Assembly: GCF_000720925.1 (NCBI RefSeq)
Contig: NZ_JOEE01000002.1
Coordinates: 62,001-126,000 of the forward strand
Reading direction: 5' to 3'
Source of the DNA: Phycicoccus jejuensis
GTDB lineage: Bacteria > Actinomycetota > Actinomycetes > Actinomycetales > Dermatophilaceae
Length of the DNA: 64,000 nt
The position numbers and the translations under genes were made by a program. This document shows, piece after piece, positions 50,777 to 59,054 of this stretch. The notes below the pieces were generated by a model that searched no databases, was not told where the DNA came from, and worked only from the letters and a program-made list of their open reading frames with translations. The first letter of the stretch is position 1, and the number at the start of each line of letters is the position of its first letter.

Positions 50777-51801
50777 CGGGCCCCTCCGGTCTCGAGGACC
50801 ATCGCACCGAGCGCGGCGAGGTCGCGCTCGGCGTGGTGCTGGCGCAGGTAGACGGTGAGGTCGGCGACCCGCCCCGCGTGCTCGTCGTCGGCGGTGAGCG
50901 GCGCCGGTCCGAGCGCGTGGCCGACGAGGCGCAGCACCTCCTCGGCGGCCTCCGCGACGACCGCCCGCACCCGCGCCGCGAGCAGCGCCCCGGCGGGGCC
51001 GTCGGCCGTGCCGTCCGCGATCTCCCGCGCCGCGTCGCGCAGGGCCAGCAGCGCGGCGTGGAGCAGCCGGTCGGCGGTGCCCAGGTGCACGAGCGCGACC
51101 TGGTCCGGCGGGCGGCGCGCCGCCGCGTCGACGAGGCGTCCCGCGACCGCCGCGGCCGCGCCGAACCACACCGCCGCCACCCCGATCCCGCCCCAGGCGA
51201 ACCCGGGCCGCTCGAGGTACCACGAGCCCTCGCCGACGGGGACGGCCGGGACGTCGGTCAGCGTCATCGAGCCGGTGCGGACGGCGGCGAGTCCGCGCGG
51301 CACCCAGCCACCGTCGTCGTGCACGACCCCGGGATGCCGCAGCGGGACGGCGTACAGGCCGGGACGCTCCCCCGCGTCGACCGTGACGAGCGCGTGGCTG
51401 ACCACGGACGAGAGCGAGCACCAGGCCTTCGTGCCCTCGAGGCGCACCGACCCCTTGCCGGCCGTGCGAGCGGCCAGCACGGTCCCGGGCGCGCGGGCCG
51501 CATAGACCCCGAAGCTGCTCGTCGCGTCGACGCCGAGCGTCGAGAGGTCCGGGTCTCCCGCCTGCGCGAGGATCGCGACGGCGTCGAGGTGGGGCTCGGC
51601 GGCGCGCGCGAGCGTCAGGTCGAGGGAGCCCAGCGTCGCGAGGGTCGACAGGTAGCGCCACGGGTCGGCCGCCAGCCCCTCGGCCACCCGGTGCTCGTCG
51701 CGGGCGACGGCGAGGCCGGCGGCGACGTCACGCCCGTCCGGCTCGAGGTCGGGGCGTCGCCACTCCTGCGCCCGCCACGTCGTGTGCACCCGGGCGTCCA
51801 C
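50773..51801 (-). CDS. Acyl-CoA dehydrogenase-like flavoprotein
   Basis: 342 aa from GTG 51801, shorter than a usual ACAD (~380). N-terminal helical part with 'LSTLATLGSLDLTLARAAEPHLDAVAILAQAGDPD', middle beta domain with 'SVRLEGTKAWCSLSSVVSHALVTVD' (the flavin/substrate-contact strand W-C/S), C-terminal helical bundle with 'VEEVLRLVGHALGPAPL'. I could not confirm the catalytic Glu. First gene of the operon with PIG-L/MT and GT2; it may oxidise a carrier-bound or CoA-bound intermediate in making a modified glycoside or amine. Confidence 0.8.
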   Translation of the reverse strand: MDARVHTTWRAQEWRRPDLEPDGRDVAAGLAVARDEHRVAEGLAADPWRYLSTLATLGSLDLTLARAAEPHLDAVAILAQAGDPDLSTLGVDATSSFGVYAARAPGTVLAARTAGKGSVRLEGTKAWCSLSSVVSHALVTVDAGERPGLYAVPLRHPGVVHDDGGWVPRGLAAVRTGSMTLTDVPAVPVGEGSWYLERPGFAWGGIGVAAVWFGAAAAVAGRLVDAAARRPPDQVALVHLGTADRLLHAALLALRDAAREIADGTADGPAGALLAARVRAVVAEAAEEVLRLVGHALGPAPLTADDEHAGRVADLTVYLRQHHAERDLAALGAMVLETGGAR

Positions 51802-51806
51802 GCCCC

Positions 51807-51812
51807 ACCGTC
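51807..51812 (-). promoter_or_regulatory. -10 hexamer of the ACAD-PIGL/MT-GT2 operon
   Basis: GACGGT, five bases before GTG 51801; a weak match. Confidence 0.3.
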
Positions 51813-51922
51813 CTCACCGCCCGCCAGGGCCCTCGTCATCGTCGGCGGGGGGGCGTACCCCGCGGGGCGGGATCCACACCTGCGGCGGCTTCGCGGGTGA
51901 CGCGAACAGCCGGTCGGACGGG

Positions 51923-53758
51923 TCAGGCGCTCATCCGGGGGGCTGCGACGCCGCCACCGGCGGTGGAGACGACCGTGCGGCGCAGCACGAGGGCTGCGAC
52001 GTCGTCGTCGGCCGACTCGTCGCCGACGGTGCGGACCAGCCGCGAGAGCGCGTCGTCGAGGGTCGCCCCGCGCAGGGCGCGCATCGCGTTCTGCAGCCGG
52101 GTCAGACCCGTCTCGATGTCCTCGTCGCGGCGCTCGACGAGCCCATCGGTGACGAGGAGCAGCGAGTCGCCCGGGCCGAACGGCAGCTCGAGGCCGTGCC
52201 GGCCGTCGGCGAGCCCGAGCGGCGGGCCGTCGGCGTCGGGCAGTCGCTCGACGCTGCCGTCGGGGTGGGCGAGCAGCGGAGGCAGGTGCCCGGCGCTCGC
52301 GACGTGCAGGGTGCCGGCGCGCGCGTCGGCGAGCACGTAGACGAGGGTCACGAGCTGGTCGGCGTCGAAACGGGTGACCATCCGGTCGAGCGCGTCGAGG
52401 ACCGACTCCGGCGTGGGGTCGACCGAGGCGAAGGCGCGCACCGAGGCCCGCATCTGGGCCATCGCGGCCGAGGCCGCGACCCCACGACCCATGACGTCAC
52501 CGACGAAGGCCACGTGCCGGCCGTCCCCGACGGGGAAGGCGTCGTAGAAGTCGCCGCCGACCTCGGTGCGGCCGGACGGCTCGTAGCGCCAGGCGACCTC
52601 GAAGTCGTCGTCGCCGGTGAGCCGCTCGGGCAGGACCGCCCGCTGCAGCTGCTCGGCGACGGCCCGCGTCTGCCCGTAGAGGTCGGCGTTGTCGAGGGCG
52701 CTGGCCGCGCGCCGGGCGAGGTGCTCGGCGAAGCGGACGTCGTCCTCGTCGTAGTGCCGGCCCGGTGTGCTCGAGCCCCACGTGAGCAGGCCCGCGACCC
52801 GGCCGCGGACGAAGAGCGGGACGATGAGGACGCTGCGCAGGTCGAGGGCGGCGAGCGCCGCGCGGTGACCGGCGTCACGCGCGGTGCGGTCGAGGAGCTC
52901 GTCGGTGACCTCGGAGACGAGCATGGGCCGGCCGGTCTCGACCACGCGGTCGAGCCACGAGCCGCCCGCTGCGCCCTCGGGCCACCGCTCCCGCATCGCG
53001 GCGACGAGGTCGGCCGCGGCCGGGTCGGTGTGCGCCGAGGCGAGACGGCGGAGCGAGCCGCGTCGCACGACGTCGACGGCGCACCAGTCCGCGTAGCGCG
53101 GCACCGTCATCCGGGCCATCTTCGCCGTCGTGGCGCGCACGTCGAGGCTGCTCGCCAGCTGGATGGAGGCTTCCGCGAGAAAGGCGAGGCGGCTGGTCTG
53201 CCTCTCGGCGACGGCGGCGGCCTCGATGCGCTCGAGCGCCTGCGCGCAGGTGTCGGCGAGGACGTCGACGAACTCCAGCGCCGCGGGGTGCGGGGCGACC
53301 GCCTCCGGCACGGAGAGGTGGATCGCGCCGATCGTGCGCTCGCTGCCCTGCAGCGGCACCGTGATGATGGTCCGCTCGCCGCGGCCGGCGATCTCGGGGA
53401 ACCGCCGGCTGATCTCGTCGGCACCGACGACGACGACGCGCTCGCCGGTGCGGATGGCGTGGGCCATCGAGTTTCCGGAGGACAGCGGGAAGGTGCGCCA
53501 GGCGCTCGCCTCGTCGGAGGGCAGCCCCCGCACCCCGATGAGACGGGCGTCGGTCTCGCCCTGCCGCAGGCCGAGCGCGGCAATCGTCGCGCCGACGGCA
53601 TCCGCCATGTGCTCGGTGACGACCGTCGTCACGGCCTCGACCGTCGTGGCGCGCACGAGCTCGTTCGTGACGTGCGCGAGCTCGGTCAGTGTCTGACCGA
53701 CCTGGCGGGGGAGGCGCGGCGTGCGCGGCGCTCCGTCGAACGGCTCCACGCTCGTCAT
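51923..53758 (-). CDS. GAF-GAF-SpoIIE (PP2C-type) protein phosphatase
   Basis: 611 aa, soluble. First GAF ~20-170 ('MADAVGATIAALGLRQGETDARLIGVRG'), second GAF ~185-365 ('RYADWCAVDVVRRGSLRRLASAHTD'), then SpoIIE/RsbU phosphatase ~375-600 with metal ligands in 'EVGGDFYDAFPVG', 'VGDVMGRGVAASAAMAQMR' and 'GDSLLLVTDGLVERRDEDIE', 'ADDDVAALVLRR'. These phosphatases dephosphorylate anti-anti-sigma factors in response to light, redox or small ligands sensed by GAF. No anti-sigma or STAS gene is adjacent, so its partner is elsewhere. Confidence 0.94.
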   Translation of the reverse strand: MTSVEPFDGAPRTPRLPRQVGQTLTELAHVTNELVRATTVEAVTTVVTEHMADAVGATIAALGLRQGETDARLIGVRGLPSDEASAWRTFPLSSGNSMAHAIRTGERVVVVGADEISRRFPEIAGRGERTIITVPLQGSERTIGAIHLSVPEAVAPHPAALEFVDVLADTCAQALERIEAAAVAERQTSRLAFLAEASIQLASSLDVRATTAKMARMTVPRYADWCAVDVVRRGSLRRLASAHTDPAAADLVAAMRERWPEGAAGGSWLDRVVETGRPMLVSEVTDELLDRTARDAGHRAALAALDLRSVLIVPLFVRGRVAGLLTWGSSTPGRHYDEDDVRFAEHLARRAASALDNADLYGQTRAVAEQLQRAVLPERLTGDDDFEVAWRYEPSGRTEVGGDFYDAFPVGDGRHVAFVGDVMGRGVAASAAMAQMRASVRAFASVDPTPESVLDALDRMVTRFDADQLVTLVYVLADARAGTLHVASAGHLPPLLAHPDGSVERLPDADGPPLGLADGRHGLELPFGPGDSLLLVTDGLVERRDEDIETGLTRLQNAMRALRGATLDDALSRLVRTVGDESADDDVAALVLRRTVVSTAGGGVAAPRMSA

Positions 53759-53911
53759 CCTCGCAGGTGGAACGACTGCTTGTCAGCACCGACCATCGGG
53801 CAGGGGTCGAACGGACCGCCGCCCGGAGCCGCTCCGCCCCGTCCTCACGCGGCGTCCGGACCGTGCATCGACCGACGAATGTGTCGAATACTGCACGCCC
53901 GCCCCTCCCGG

Positions 53912-53917
53912 CAGGAT
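53912..53917 (+). promoter_or_regulatory. -10 hexamer of the DUF1232 gene
   Basis: CAGGAT, six bases before GTG 53924. Confidence 0.45.
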
Positions 53918-53923
53918 GGCCCC

Positions 53924-54334
53924 GTGGACGGATGGGTACGTGTGCTGCTCGCCGTCGCCGGCGGGCTCGTCCTGCTCTGGGCGGCACTGCTCGTCGTGCT
54001 CTGGCGCGCCCGGCCCGACGAGACCGGCCTCAAGGAGGCGCTGCGCCTGCTGCCGGACGTCGTCCGGCTGCTCGCGCGGCTGGCCCGTGACCGGTCGCTC
54101 CCCCGGGGCCTGCGGGTGCGCCTGTGGCTCCTGCTCGGCTACCTCGCCCTGCCGGTCGACCTCGTCCCGGACGTCGTCCCGGTCATCGGGTACGCGGACG
54201 ACGCGGTCGTCGTCGCCCTCGCGCTGCGCTCCGTCACCCGCCGGGCCGGACCCGAGGCGCTCGAGCGGCACTGGCCCGGGAGCCCGGCCGGCCTCGCCGC
54301 GGTCCGCCGGCTTGCGGGCCTGCCGCCCGGCTGA
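53924..54334 (+). CDS. DUF1232 (YkvA-like) membrane protein
   Basis: 136 aa from GTG 53924. One N-terminal membrane helix (~5-27), then 'ALRLLPDVVRLLARLARDRSLPRGLRVRLWLLLGYLALPVDLVPDVVPVIGYADDAVVVALALRSV', whose L-P-x-D-L-x-P-D-x-x-P-x-x-G-x-x-D-D signature defines DUF1232. Function unknown; the second hydrophobic stretch sits around the signature. Confidence 0.88.
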   Translation: MDGWVRVLLAVAGGLVLLWAALLVVLWRARPDETGLKEALRLLPDVVRLLARLARDRSLPRGLRVRLWLLLGYLALPVDLVPDVVPVIGYADDAVVVALALRSVTRRAGPEALERHWPGSPAGLAAVRRLAGLPPG

Positions 54335-54429
54335 GTGGCCGTCGGACAAGGTCCTCGACAGGACGGTTCGCGGGCGGACCGCCGGGGTAGCGCAGGTGTC
54401 CAGCCACCTCGAACACGAAGGAGCACGAC

Positions 54430-54873
54430 ATGTCGGACGACGCCAAGGCGGCCAAGGAGCTCGTCGAGACCCTCAAGGACGGCGAGCGCGGGTTCGCGGA
54501 CGCCGCCGAGAAGCTGCGCGACAGCGACCACCCGGAGTGGGCGACGACGCTGCAGCGCCTGTCGGAGCAGCGCGCGGGCTTCCACCGCGAGATCGTCGCG
54601 ATGGGTCACGAGTACGGTGACGACGTCGACGAGAGCGGGTCGGCCGCGGCCGCCCTCCACCGTGGCTGGATCGCCCTCAAGGACGCCGTGACCGGCGACA
54701 GCCCCGACAGCGTGCTCGGCGCGGCCGTCACCGGCGAGGACCACGCGGTCCAGGAGTACGAGAAGGCGCTGGAGCAGGACCTGAGCGCGGGCTTCCGCGA
54801 GGTCGTCTCGCGTCAGCACGCCGATGTCGTCGCCGCCCGTGACGAGGTCAAGGCGCTGCAGACCGCGGGCTGA
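54430..54873 (+). CDS. DUF2383/PA2169-like four-helix-bundle protein
   Basis: 147 aa. All-helical, acidic: 'LVETLKDGERGFADAAEKLRDSDHPEWATTLQRLSEQRAGFHREI', 'SAAAALHRGWIALKDAVTGDSPDSVLGAAVTGEDHAVQEYEKALEQDLSAGFREVVSRQHADVVAARDEV'. The pattern of DUF2383, a ferritin-like bundle seen in stress-related operons, is clear. GAAGGAG nine bases before ATG 54430. Followed by a strong hairpin. Function unknown, stress role inferred. Confidence 0.82.
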   Translation: MSDDAKAAKELVETLKDGERGFADAAEKLRDSDHPEWATTLQRLSEQRAGFHREIVAMGHEYGDDVDESGSAAAALHRGWIALKDAVTGDSPDSVLGAAVTGEDHAVQEYEKALEQDLSAGFREVVSRQHADVVAARDEVKALQTAG

Positions 54874-54890
54874 CCCGCCCGTCCACGGCC

Positions 54891-54927
54891 CCGAGGGGCC
54901 CCGTCCGCGCCGGACGGGGCCCCTCGG
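54891..54927. terminator. Perfect 17-bp bidirectional hairpin
   Basis: 54891-54907 pairs with 54911-54927 without mismatch around a three-base loop (cgc). It lies 18 bases past the DUF2383 gene and 33 bases past the converging desaturase gene. Confidence 0.8.
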
Positions 54928-54959
54928 TCGTGTGTGCGGTGCGTGCGGTGCGGTGCGCG

Positions 54960-55895
54960 TCAGGCGTTCTGGCGGGCGGCGAGCTTCGCGGCCCGCTCCT
55001 CCCGCTTCTCGACGAAGCGGGTCGCCTCGGCATCGAGCGACGACACGGCGGCGGCGAGCTCCTCGCGAGCCTTCTCGCCGTCGGCGTCGAGGCCCTCGAG
55101 CTCCCAGACGCCCCACTGCCGCAGCAGCGGCGCGACGATGTCGTCGTGGTGGATGCGCAGGTCGTAGATACCGGCCATCGCCATCTGCACCGCCTTGCGG
55201 CCGAAGCCGGGGATGACCGAGCCCGGCATCTGGAAGGACACGACCTCGTCGGTGATCGCGCGCATCGTCTGGCTGGGGGTCAGCTCGAGCGCCGCCTGGA
55301 TGATGTTGCGGTAGAAGATCATGTGGAGGTTCTCGTCCTTGGCCACCCGGATCAGCAGCTTCTCGGCGACGGGCTCCTCGGTGAACCGGCCCGTGTTGCG
55401 GTGCGAGACACGGGTCGCGAGCTCCTGGAACGACACGTAGGCGCAGACGTTGAGCAGCGGCTTGTCGCCCGAGTCGTAGCCGGTCTCCATCGTGTCCATG
55501 CGGGCACGCTCGAGCTCGTCGGGGTCGACGCCGCGCGTGACGAGGAGGTAGTCGCGGATGCAGAACGCGTGCCGGCCCTCCTCGGCCGTCCAGCGGTTGA
55601 CCCACGCACCCCAGGCGCTGTCGCGGCCGAAGGCCCGCTCGATCTCGCGGTGGTAGCTCGGCAGGTTGTCCTCGGTCAGGAGGTTGACCTCGAGGGCGGT
55701 GCGGGCGATCGGCGAGAGCTGTGACTGCTCGACCGACCACGGCTCGCCGCCGAGCTCCTTGAAGTCCCGGCCGAGCGACCACGGCACGTACTCGTGCGGC
55801 ATCCACTCCTGCGCGGCGGCGAGGTGGCGGTTGAGGTTCTCCTCCACCGTGGGCTCGAGCGCGGCGAGCAGCCGGGCGCTGTCGAGTGTGGCCAT
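54960..55895 (-). CDS. Diiron acyl-ACP desaturase (DesA/FA_desaturase_2)
   Basis: 311 aa. A ferritin-like diiron helix bundle: E in 'RTALEVNLLTEDNLPSYHREIERAFG', 'RWTAEEGRHAFCIRDYLL' (E-E-x-R-H) and 'RVAKDENLHMIFYRN' (E-N-x-H) give the iron ligands. This matches plant-type and mycobacterial DesA acyl-ACP desaturases, which insert a double bond into ACP-bound fatty acids. GAGGAGG precedes ATG 55895. Its own ferredoxin partner is not adjacent. Confidence 0.9.
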   Translation of the reverse strand: MATLDSARLLAALEPTVEENLNRHLAAAQEWMPHEYVPWSLGRDFKELGGEPWSVEQSQLSPIARTALEVNLLTEDNLPSYHREIERAFGRDSAWGAWVNRWTAEEGRHAFCIRDYLLVTRGVDPDELERARMDTMETGYDSGDKPLLNVCAYVSFQELATRVSHRNTGRFTEEPVAEKLLIRVAKDENLHMIFYRNIIQAALELTPSQTMRAITDEVVSFQMPGSVIPGFGRKAVQMAMAGIYDLRIHHDDIVAPLLRQWGVWELEGLDADGEKAREELAAAVSSLDAEATRFVEKREERAAKLAARQNA

Positions 55896-56025
55896 GCGGG
55901 TCCTCCTCGTCGGGGGCGAACGCGCGGGCCGCGCCCACCCCCTGCCTACACCCTCGCCGGGCCCCGGGCCAGAGGGAGCGACGGACCAACCTCGCGCACT
56001 GCCGCCGCCGGCCGCCACGAGGAGG

Positions 56026-56031
56026 CAGGAT
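56026..56031 (+). promoter_or_regulatory. -10 hexamer of the DUF1990 gene
   Basis: CAGGAT, six bases before GTG 56038. Confidence 0.45.
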
Positions 56032-56037
56032 CGACCC

Positions 56038-56571
56038 GTGACCGTCGGCCTCCTCGACCCGCGCCATCGGGCGCGGCTGTCGTCGGCACACCTGTCCTAC
56101 GAACGGCGCCCCGGCCTCCTCGATCGCCCACCGGACGGGTTCGCGCTGCTCGACGAGTCTGTCGTCCTGTCCCGCACCGACTTCGAGCACGCCGCACGCG
56201 ACCTGCTCACCTGGCAGGTGCAGGCCCGTGCAGGGCTGCGCGTCCGCACCTCGCGGCTGCCGCTGCGCACCGGCACCGTGGTGGAGATGCGGTGGGGCGT
56301 CGGCCCGCTGGCGCTGCGCATCCCGTGCCGGGTCGTCGAGGTCGTCGACGAGCCCGGGCGCGCGGGGTTCACCTACGGCACGCTCGTCGGCCACCCCGAG
56401 GCCGGCGAGGAGCGCTTCCTGCTGGAGCGGCTCGACGACGGCCGCCTCCGCTTCCGCATCACCGCCGTCTCGCGGCCTGCGTCGCTCCCCGCCCGTCTCG
56501 CCGGCCCGGTGGGTCGCGCCGCCCAGCGGTGGATGACCCGCCGGTACCTCCGCGCCCTCGATCGGCCCTGA
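56038..56571 (+). CDS. DUF1990 family protein
   Basis: 177 aa from GTG 56038. 'HLSYERRPGLLDRPPDGFALLDESVVL' and 'FTYGTLVGHPEAGEERFLLERLDDGRLRFRITAVSRPASLPARLAGPVGRAAQRWMTRRYLRAL' match DUF1990, a small START-like family of actinomycetes and plants. No catalytic residues are known. It is divergent from the desaturase gene, which may hint at a lipid ligand, but this is only a guess. Confidence 0.85.
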   Translation: MTVGLLDPRHRARLSSAHLSYERRPGLLDRPPDGFALLDESVVLSRTDFEHAARDLLTWQVQARAGLRVRTSRLPLRTGTVVEMRWGVGPLALRIPCRVVEVVDEPGRAGFTYGTLVGHPEAGEERFLLERLDDGRLRFRITAVSRPASLPARLAGPVGRAAQRWMTRRYLRALDRP

Positions 56572-56597
56572 CGGGTCGTGACGGTCGGGTGCCGACG

Positions 56598-57067
56598 TCA
56601 GGCGGGGGCGGGCAGGAGCTCGAAGACGGGGTGGAGGTGGGCCTCGCGGGCGAACGCCTCGGGCGGGTCGTCGAGGCCCGCGCCGAAGTAGGGCCGGGTC
56701 GCGGGCGCCGTCCTCGCGTACGCCTTGAGCACGGGACCGGCCTCGTCCGCCCCCACCTCGCGCACCCGGAACCGCTGCTCGCAGCCCTCCTGGTCAGCCG
56801 GACCTATCCCGCGGCGCGCGTGTTGAGCACCCAGGGGACGGGTCCGTAGGGGGCGACGAGCCATCGCCGGCCACCGACGTCGGCGACGGTGACGGGGTTG
56901 CGTCGCTCCCGGCCGGTCCGTCGACCGACCGTCGTCAGCACCCACGAGCGGGGGATGAGACCGGCGCGCGTGAGGACCGCCGTCACGGCGTTCTCGACAC
57001 CGTGCAGACGGTGCCGCGCGTTCGTCCGGCGCGGCCCTGCGGCCGCCGCGCCCCCGGGACCGGCCAT
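56598..57067 (-). pseudogene. Broken F420/deazaflavin-dependent nitroreductase (Ddn-like)
   Basis: Reading from ATG 57067, the first 87 codons encode the N-terminal part of a Ddn-family split-barrel protein ('SWVLTTVGRRTGRERRNPVTVADVGGRRWLVAPYG-PVPWVLNTRAAG') and stop at TAG 56806-56804. The expected rest (a V-R-L-T-R-R segment, then 'FRVREVGADEAGPVLKAYARTAPATRPYFG...HPVFELLPAPA') continues directly after it, first in the same frame and then in another frame that ends at 56598. So there is a nonsense codon and a frameshift within about 30 bases. In intact homologues the two halves form one ~150-residue protein. A sequencing error could explain one lesion, hardly both. Confidence 0.75.
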
Positions 57068-57207
57068 GCCCTCCACGGTAGGGGTGTCGCCGCGGCCTGA
57101 CCAGCCCTCGGTGGATGCCTCCGGCGACCGGTGACAGGACCGCGTCAAGACGCGTCGGAGGGCGTCAAGATCACGGGCCGCTCGCCGGGCAGGCTGCCCA
57201 CCGGGCG

Positions 57208-57213
57208 GAGGCT
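57208..57213 (+). promoter_or_regulatory. -10 hexamer of the 208-aa hypothetical gene
   Basis: GAGGCT, seven bases before GTG 57221; a GGAGG-like motif overlaps it, so either a leaderless or a standard start is possible. Confidence 0.3.
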
Positions 57214-57220
57214 GGTCCGC

Positions 57221-57847
57221 GTGACCGCCCCATCGCACACCGCATCCCCCGCGCCCCTCCCTCCCACCCGCTCGTCGGCCGGTGGCCCCGGCTCGATGCT
57301 CGCGACGGCCGCCGAGCTCGTGGCCCGCGGCCTCGAGCAGGTGCTCGCCGCAGCCCGATCCGGGGACGCCACCGCGACCCGCCGCGTCGTGCGCGGCTCC
57401 GGCCCTCGCCGGCTCGCGTGCAGCCGCACGGACAGCTGCGCCCGCGTCCGGGTCGCCCATCGTGCGACTTCGCCGCGGTCCCTGCCCCGCACGGCGTCGG
57501 AGCTGCGGCTCGTCGCCGAGCTCGACCACCTCGGCGGCCTCGTCGACAGCCTCGCCCGTCAGCTGGCGGCCGGCGCCCTCACCCCTGCGATGCTCGCGGA
57601 CCTCGGCGACGACCTCGACGCCCTGGCGTCGTGCGGCGTCGCCCGGTTGCGTCGGCTGCCGACGCTCACGGGGCCCGCGATGGACGGCGACCACCTCCGC
57701 GACGGCGACGCCCTCTGCGCCGTGCTCGACCACCTGCCTGTCGTCGCGGAGGCGCCGGCACGGCGGGGCCCGCAGCCGGTGCTGACCTGCCGGCGCATCG
57801 TCGAGTCGGTGCTCGCGGCGTCATCGTTCGCCACGCGCATCGCCTGA
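57221..57847 (+). CDS. Hypothetical protein with PhoU-like helical segment
   Basis: 208 aa from GTG 57221. The first ~75 residues are Pro/Ser/Ala-rich. From there, 'ASELRLVAELDHLGGLVDSLARQLAAGALTPAMLADLGDDLDALASCGVARLRRLP' looks like one PhoU-type three-helix repeat, but no E/D-x-x-x-D metal pattern is obvious, so this is a weak resemblance. The C-terminus has two Cys-poor helices. It ends 28 bases before the left repeat of the integrated element. Confidence 0.5.
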   Translation: MTAPSHTASPAPLPPTRSSAGGPGSMLATAAELVARGLEQVLAAARSGDATATRRVVRGSGPRRLACSRTDSCARVRVAHRATSPRSLPRTASELRLVAELDHLGGLVDSLARQLAAGALTPAMLADLGDDLDALASCGVARLRRLPTLTGPAMDGDHLRDGDALCAVLDHLPVVAEAPARRGPQPVLTCRRIVESVLAASSFATRIA

Positions 57848-57874
57848 CGCCGCATCGCTCGTGGGCACCCCACA

Positions 57875-57978
57875 CAGAGCAGGGCCCCGACCGCGTCTCC
57901 GCCGGTCGGGGCCCGTTTCACTGTCTCAACACAGTGCGCGCCCGAAGGGATTCGAACCCCTAACCTTCTGATCCGTAG
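57875..57978 (-). repeat. Left boundary repeat (att) of the tRNA-Arg element
   Basis: A 104-bp direct copy of 60981-61084. It holds the 3' part of tRNA-Arg (T arm, variable region and 3' anticodon arm, up to the anticodon-loop GTAG) and the terminator after the tRNA. The two copies differ at four positions, all within the terminator hairpin (stem and loop); two of these are paired. Beyond 57978 the sequence departs from the tRNA. Confidence 0.9.
57882..57914 (-). terminator. Copy of the tRNA-Arg terminator, left
   Basis: GGGCCCCGACC (57882-57892) / GGTCGGGGCCC (57904-57914). A-T at the position that is G-C in the right copy, so the stem is kept by paired changes. Confidence 0.75.
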
Positions 57979-58270
57979 GCCCAATCCGGGCCTGACAAGC
58001 CCCGATCCGCGACGACCGGTGGCGACTGGATGCGCGGCGTTTTCGCAGGTCAGAGCGCATGAAGCGTTCCGAGTCGGCGCAGGTCGCATCGTTACGGAAT
58101 CGAGACTGCGGGCGAATTTTGGGGCCCATTTCGTGGCCCAGAACAGGCGGTCTCTTCAGCCGGTCAAGGCGGCGCTTGCTCGACGAATGGCGCCCGCCGC
58201 GGTCGAACCGTCACAGGCCTGCTGTGCGGAGCCGGCCGGTTGGCCGTCGCGCTGTCGAGCCAGCTGACGT

Positions 58271-58732
58271 TCATCCGACGACTTGCCACGCGGGTCCGCT
58301 GGCGCACGCCTGTGCCTGATAACGGTCCGACTCGAGGAACCCTCCTCCGAGGGTCACCGGTACGCCGGTGCGGTACTCGGGTGCTTCGGACCTGGACGGA
58401 TCACGAATGAGAAGCTCGCTGCCGTCGGCCTGTGCAATCCAGCCCACGGGCCAGAGCACGGGCCAGGGCTCGCTCGCCGCACCCTGCTCGACGAGCCGGA
58501 CGCATCCGTCGTCTCCCAGCGTGAGCGTGCCGGAGATCGCGGCCGACATCGCACTCTGCCCCGGTTGCCAGCTGGAGCGTGCCAGGGGTGATTGCGCCGT
58601 CGCCTCTGGGCGGCCGGTGGGCCAGACGTCCAGCGGCGTCCGATCATCGCTACACCCGCCCACCACGAGCAATGCCACGCCGGCCACGAGAATGACCGCC
58701 CCTCGGCCTCCACGCCGAACCCAACCCCGCAT
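58271..58732 (-). CDS. Putative lipoprotein of the integrated element
   Basis: 153 aa from ATG 58732. A basic start (RGWVRRGGRG), hydrophobic core AVILVAGVALLVV and lipobox V-G-G-C give a lipoprotein signal with Cys near residue 27. The rest, ~125 residues, is not a family I recognise; it has two further Cys ('GDDGCVRLVEQG', 'QAQACASGP') that may pair, and motifs 'GTLTLGDDGCVRLVE' and 'WIAQADGSELLIRD' suggesting a small beta domain. An upstream extension to 58972 is open but low-complexity. Confidence 0.6.
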   Translation of the reverse strand: MRGWVRRGGRGAVILVAGVALLVVGGCSDDRTPLDVWPTGRPEATAQSPLARSSWQPGQSAMSAAISGTLTLGDDGCVRLVEQGAASEPWPVLWPVGWIAQADGSELLIRDPSRSEAPEYRTGVPVTLGGGFLESDRYQAQACASGPAWQVVG

Positions 58733-59054
58733 GGGCGATGGTCTCACCGCGCCATCCCCGATGTCACGCACTTCCTTCGCGCGCAGGGCACTGTCCGACG
58801 ACCACCCAAACTGGTCGACTCCCCCTGCAACCACCGAACCGCCGCCGACGCAGCCCCGCACATCCCCCTCCCCGACAGCCGCCTTCACCCGTCCGTCACA
58901 CGCGAGCCCGATTCCCACGCACGACGCCGACGCCGACGCCGACGCAGGAACGCCAGAACTCATCCACGACACACCTCATGCATTGCGGCGCGGCGTACTC
59001 GTTGTCACGACTCGCGGCGCGTCCACCGGGAGGTGGGTACGTGCCTTGGGAGTC

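Noticed and set aside
57926..58129. 67-codon frame across the left att copy
   Set aside because: It reads through the tRNA fragment antisense to its structure; no homology expected.
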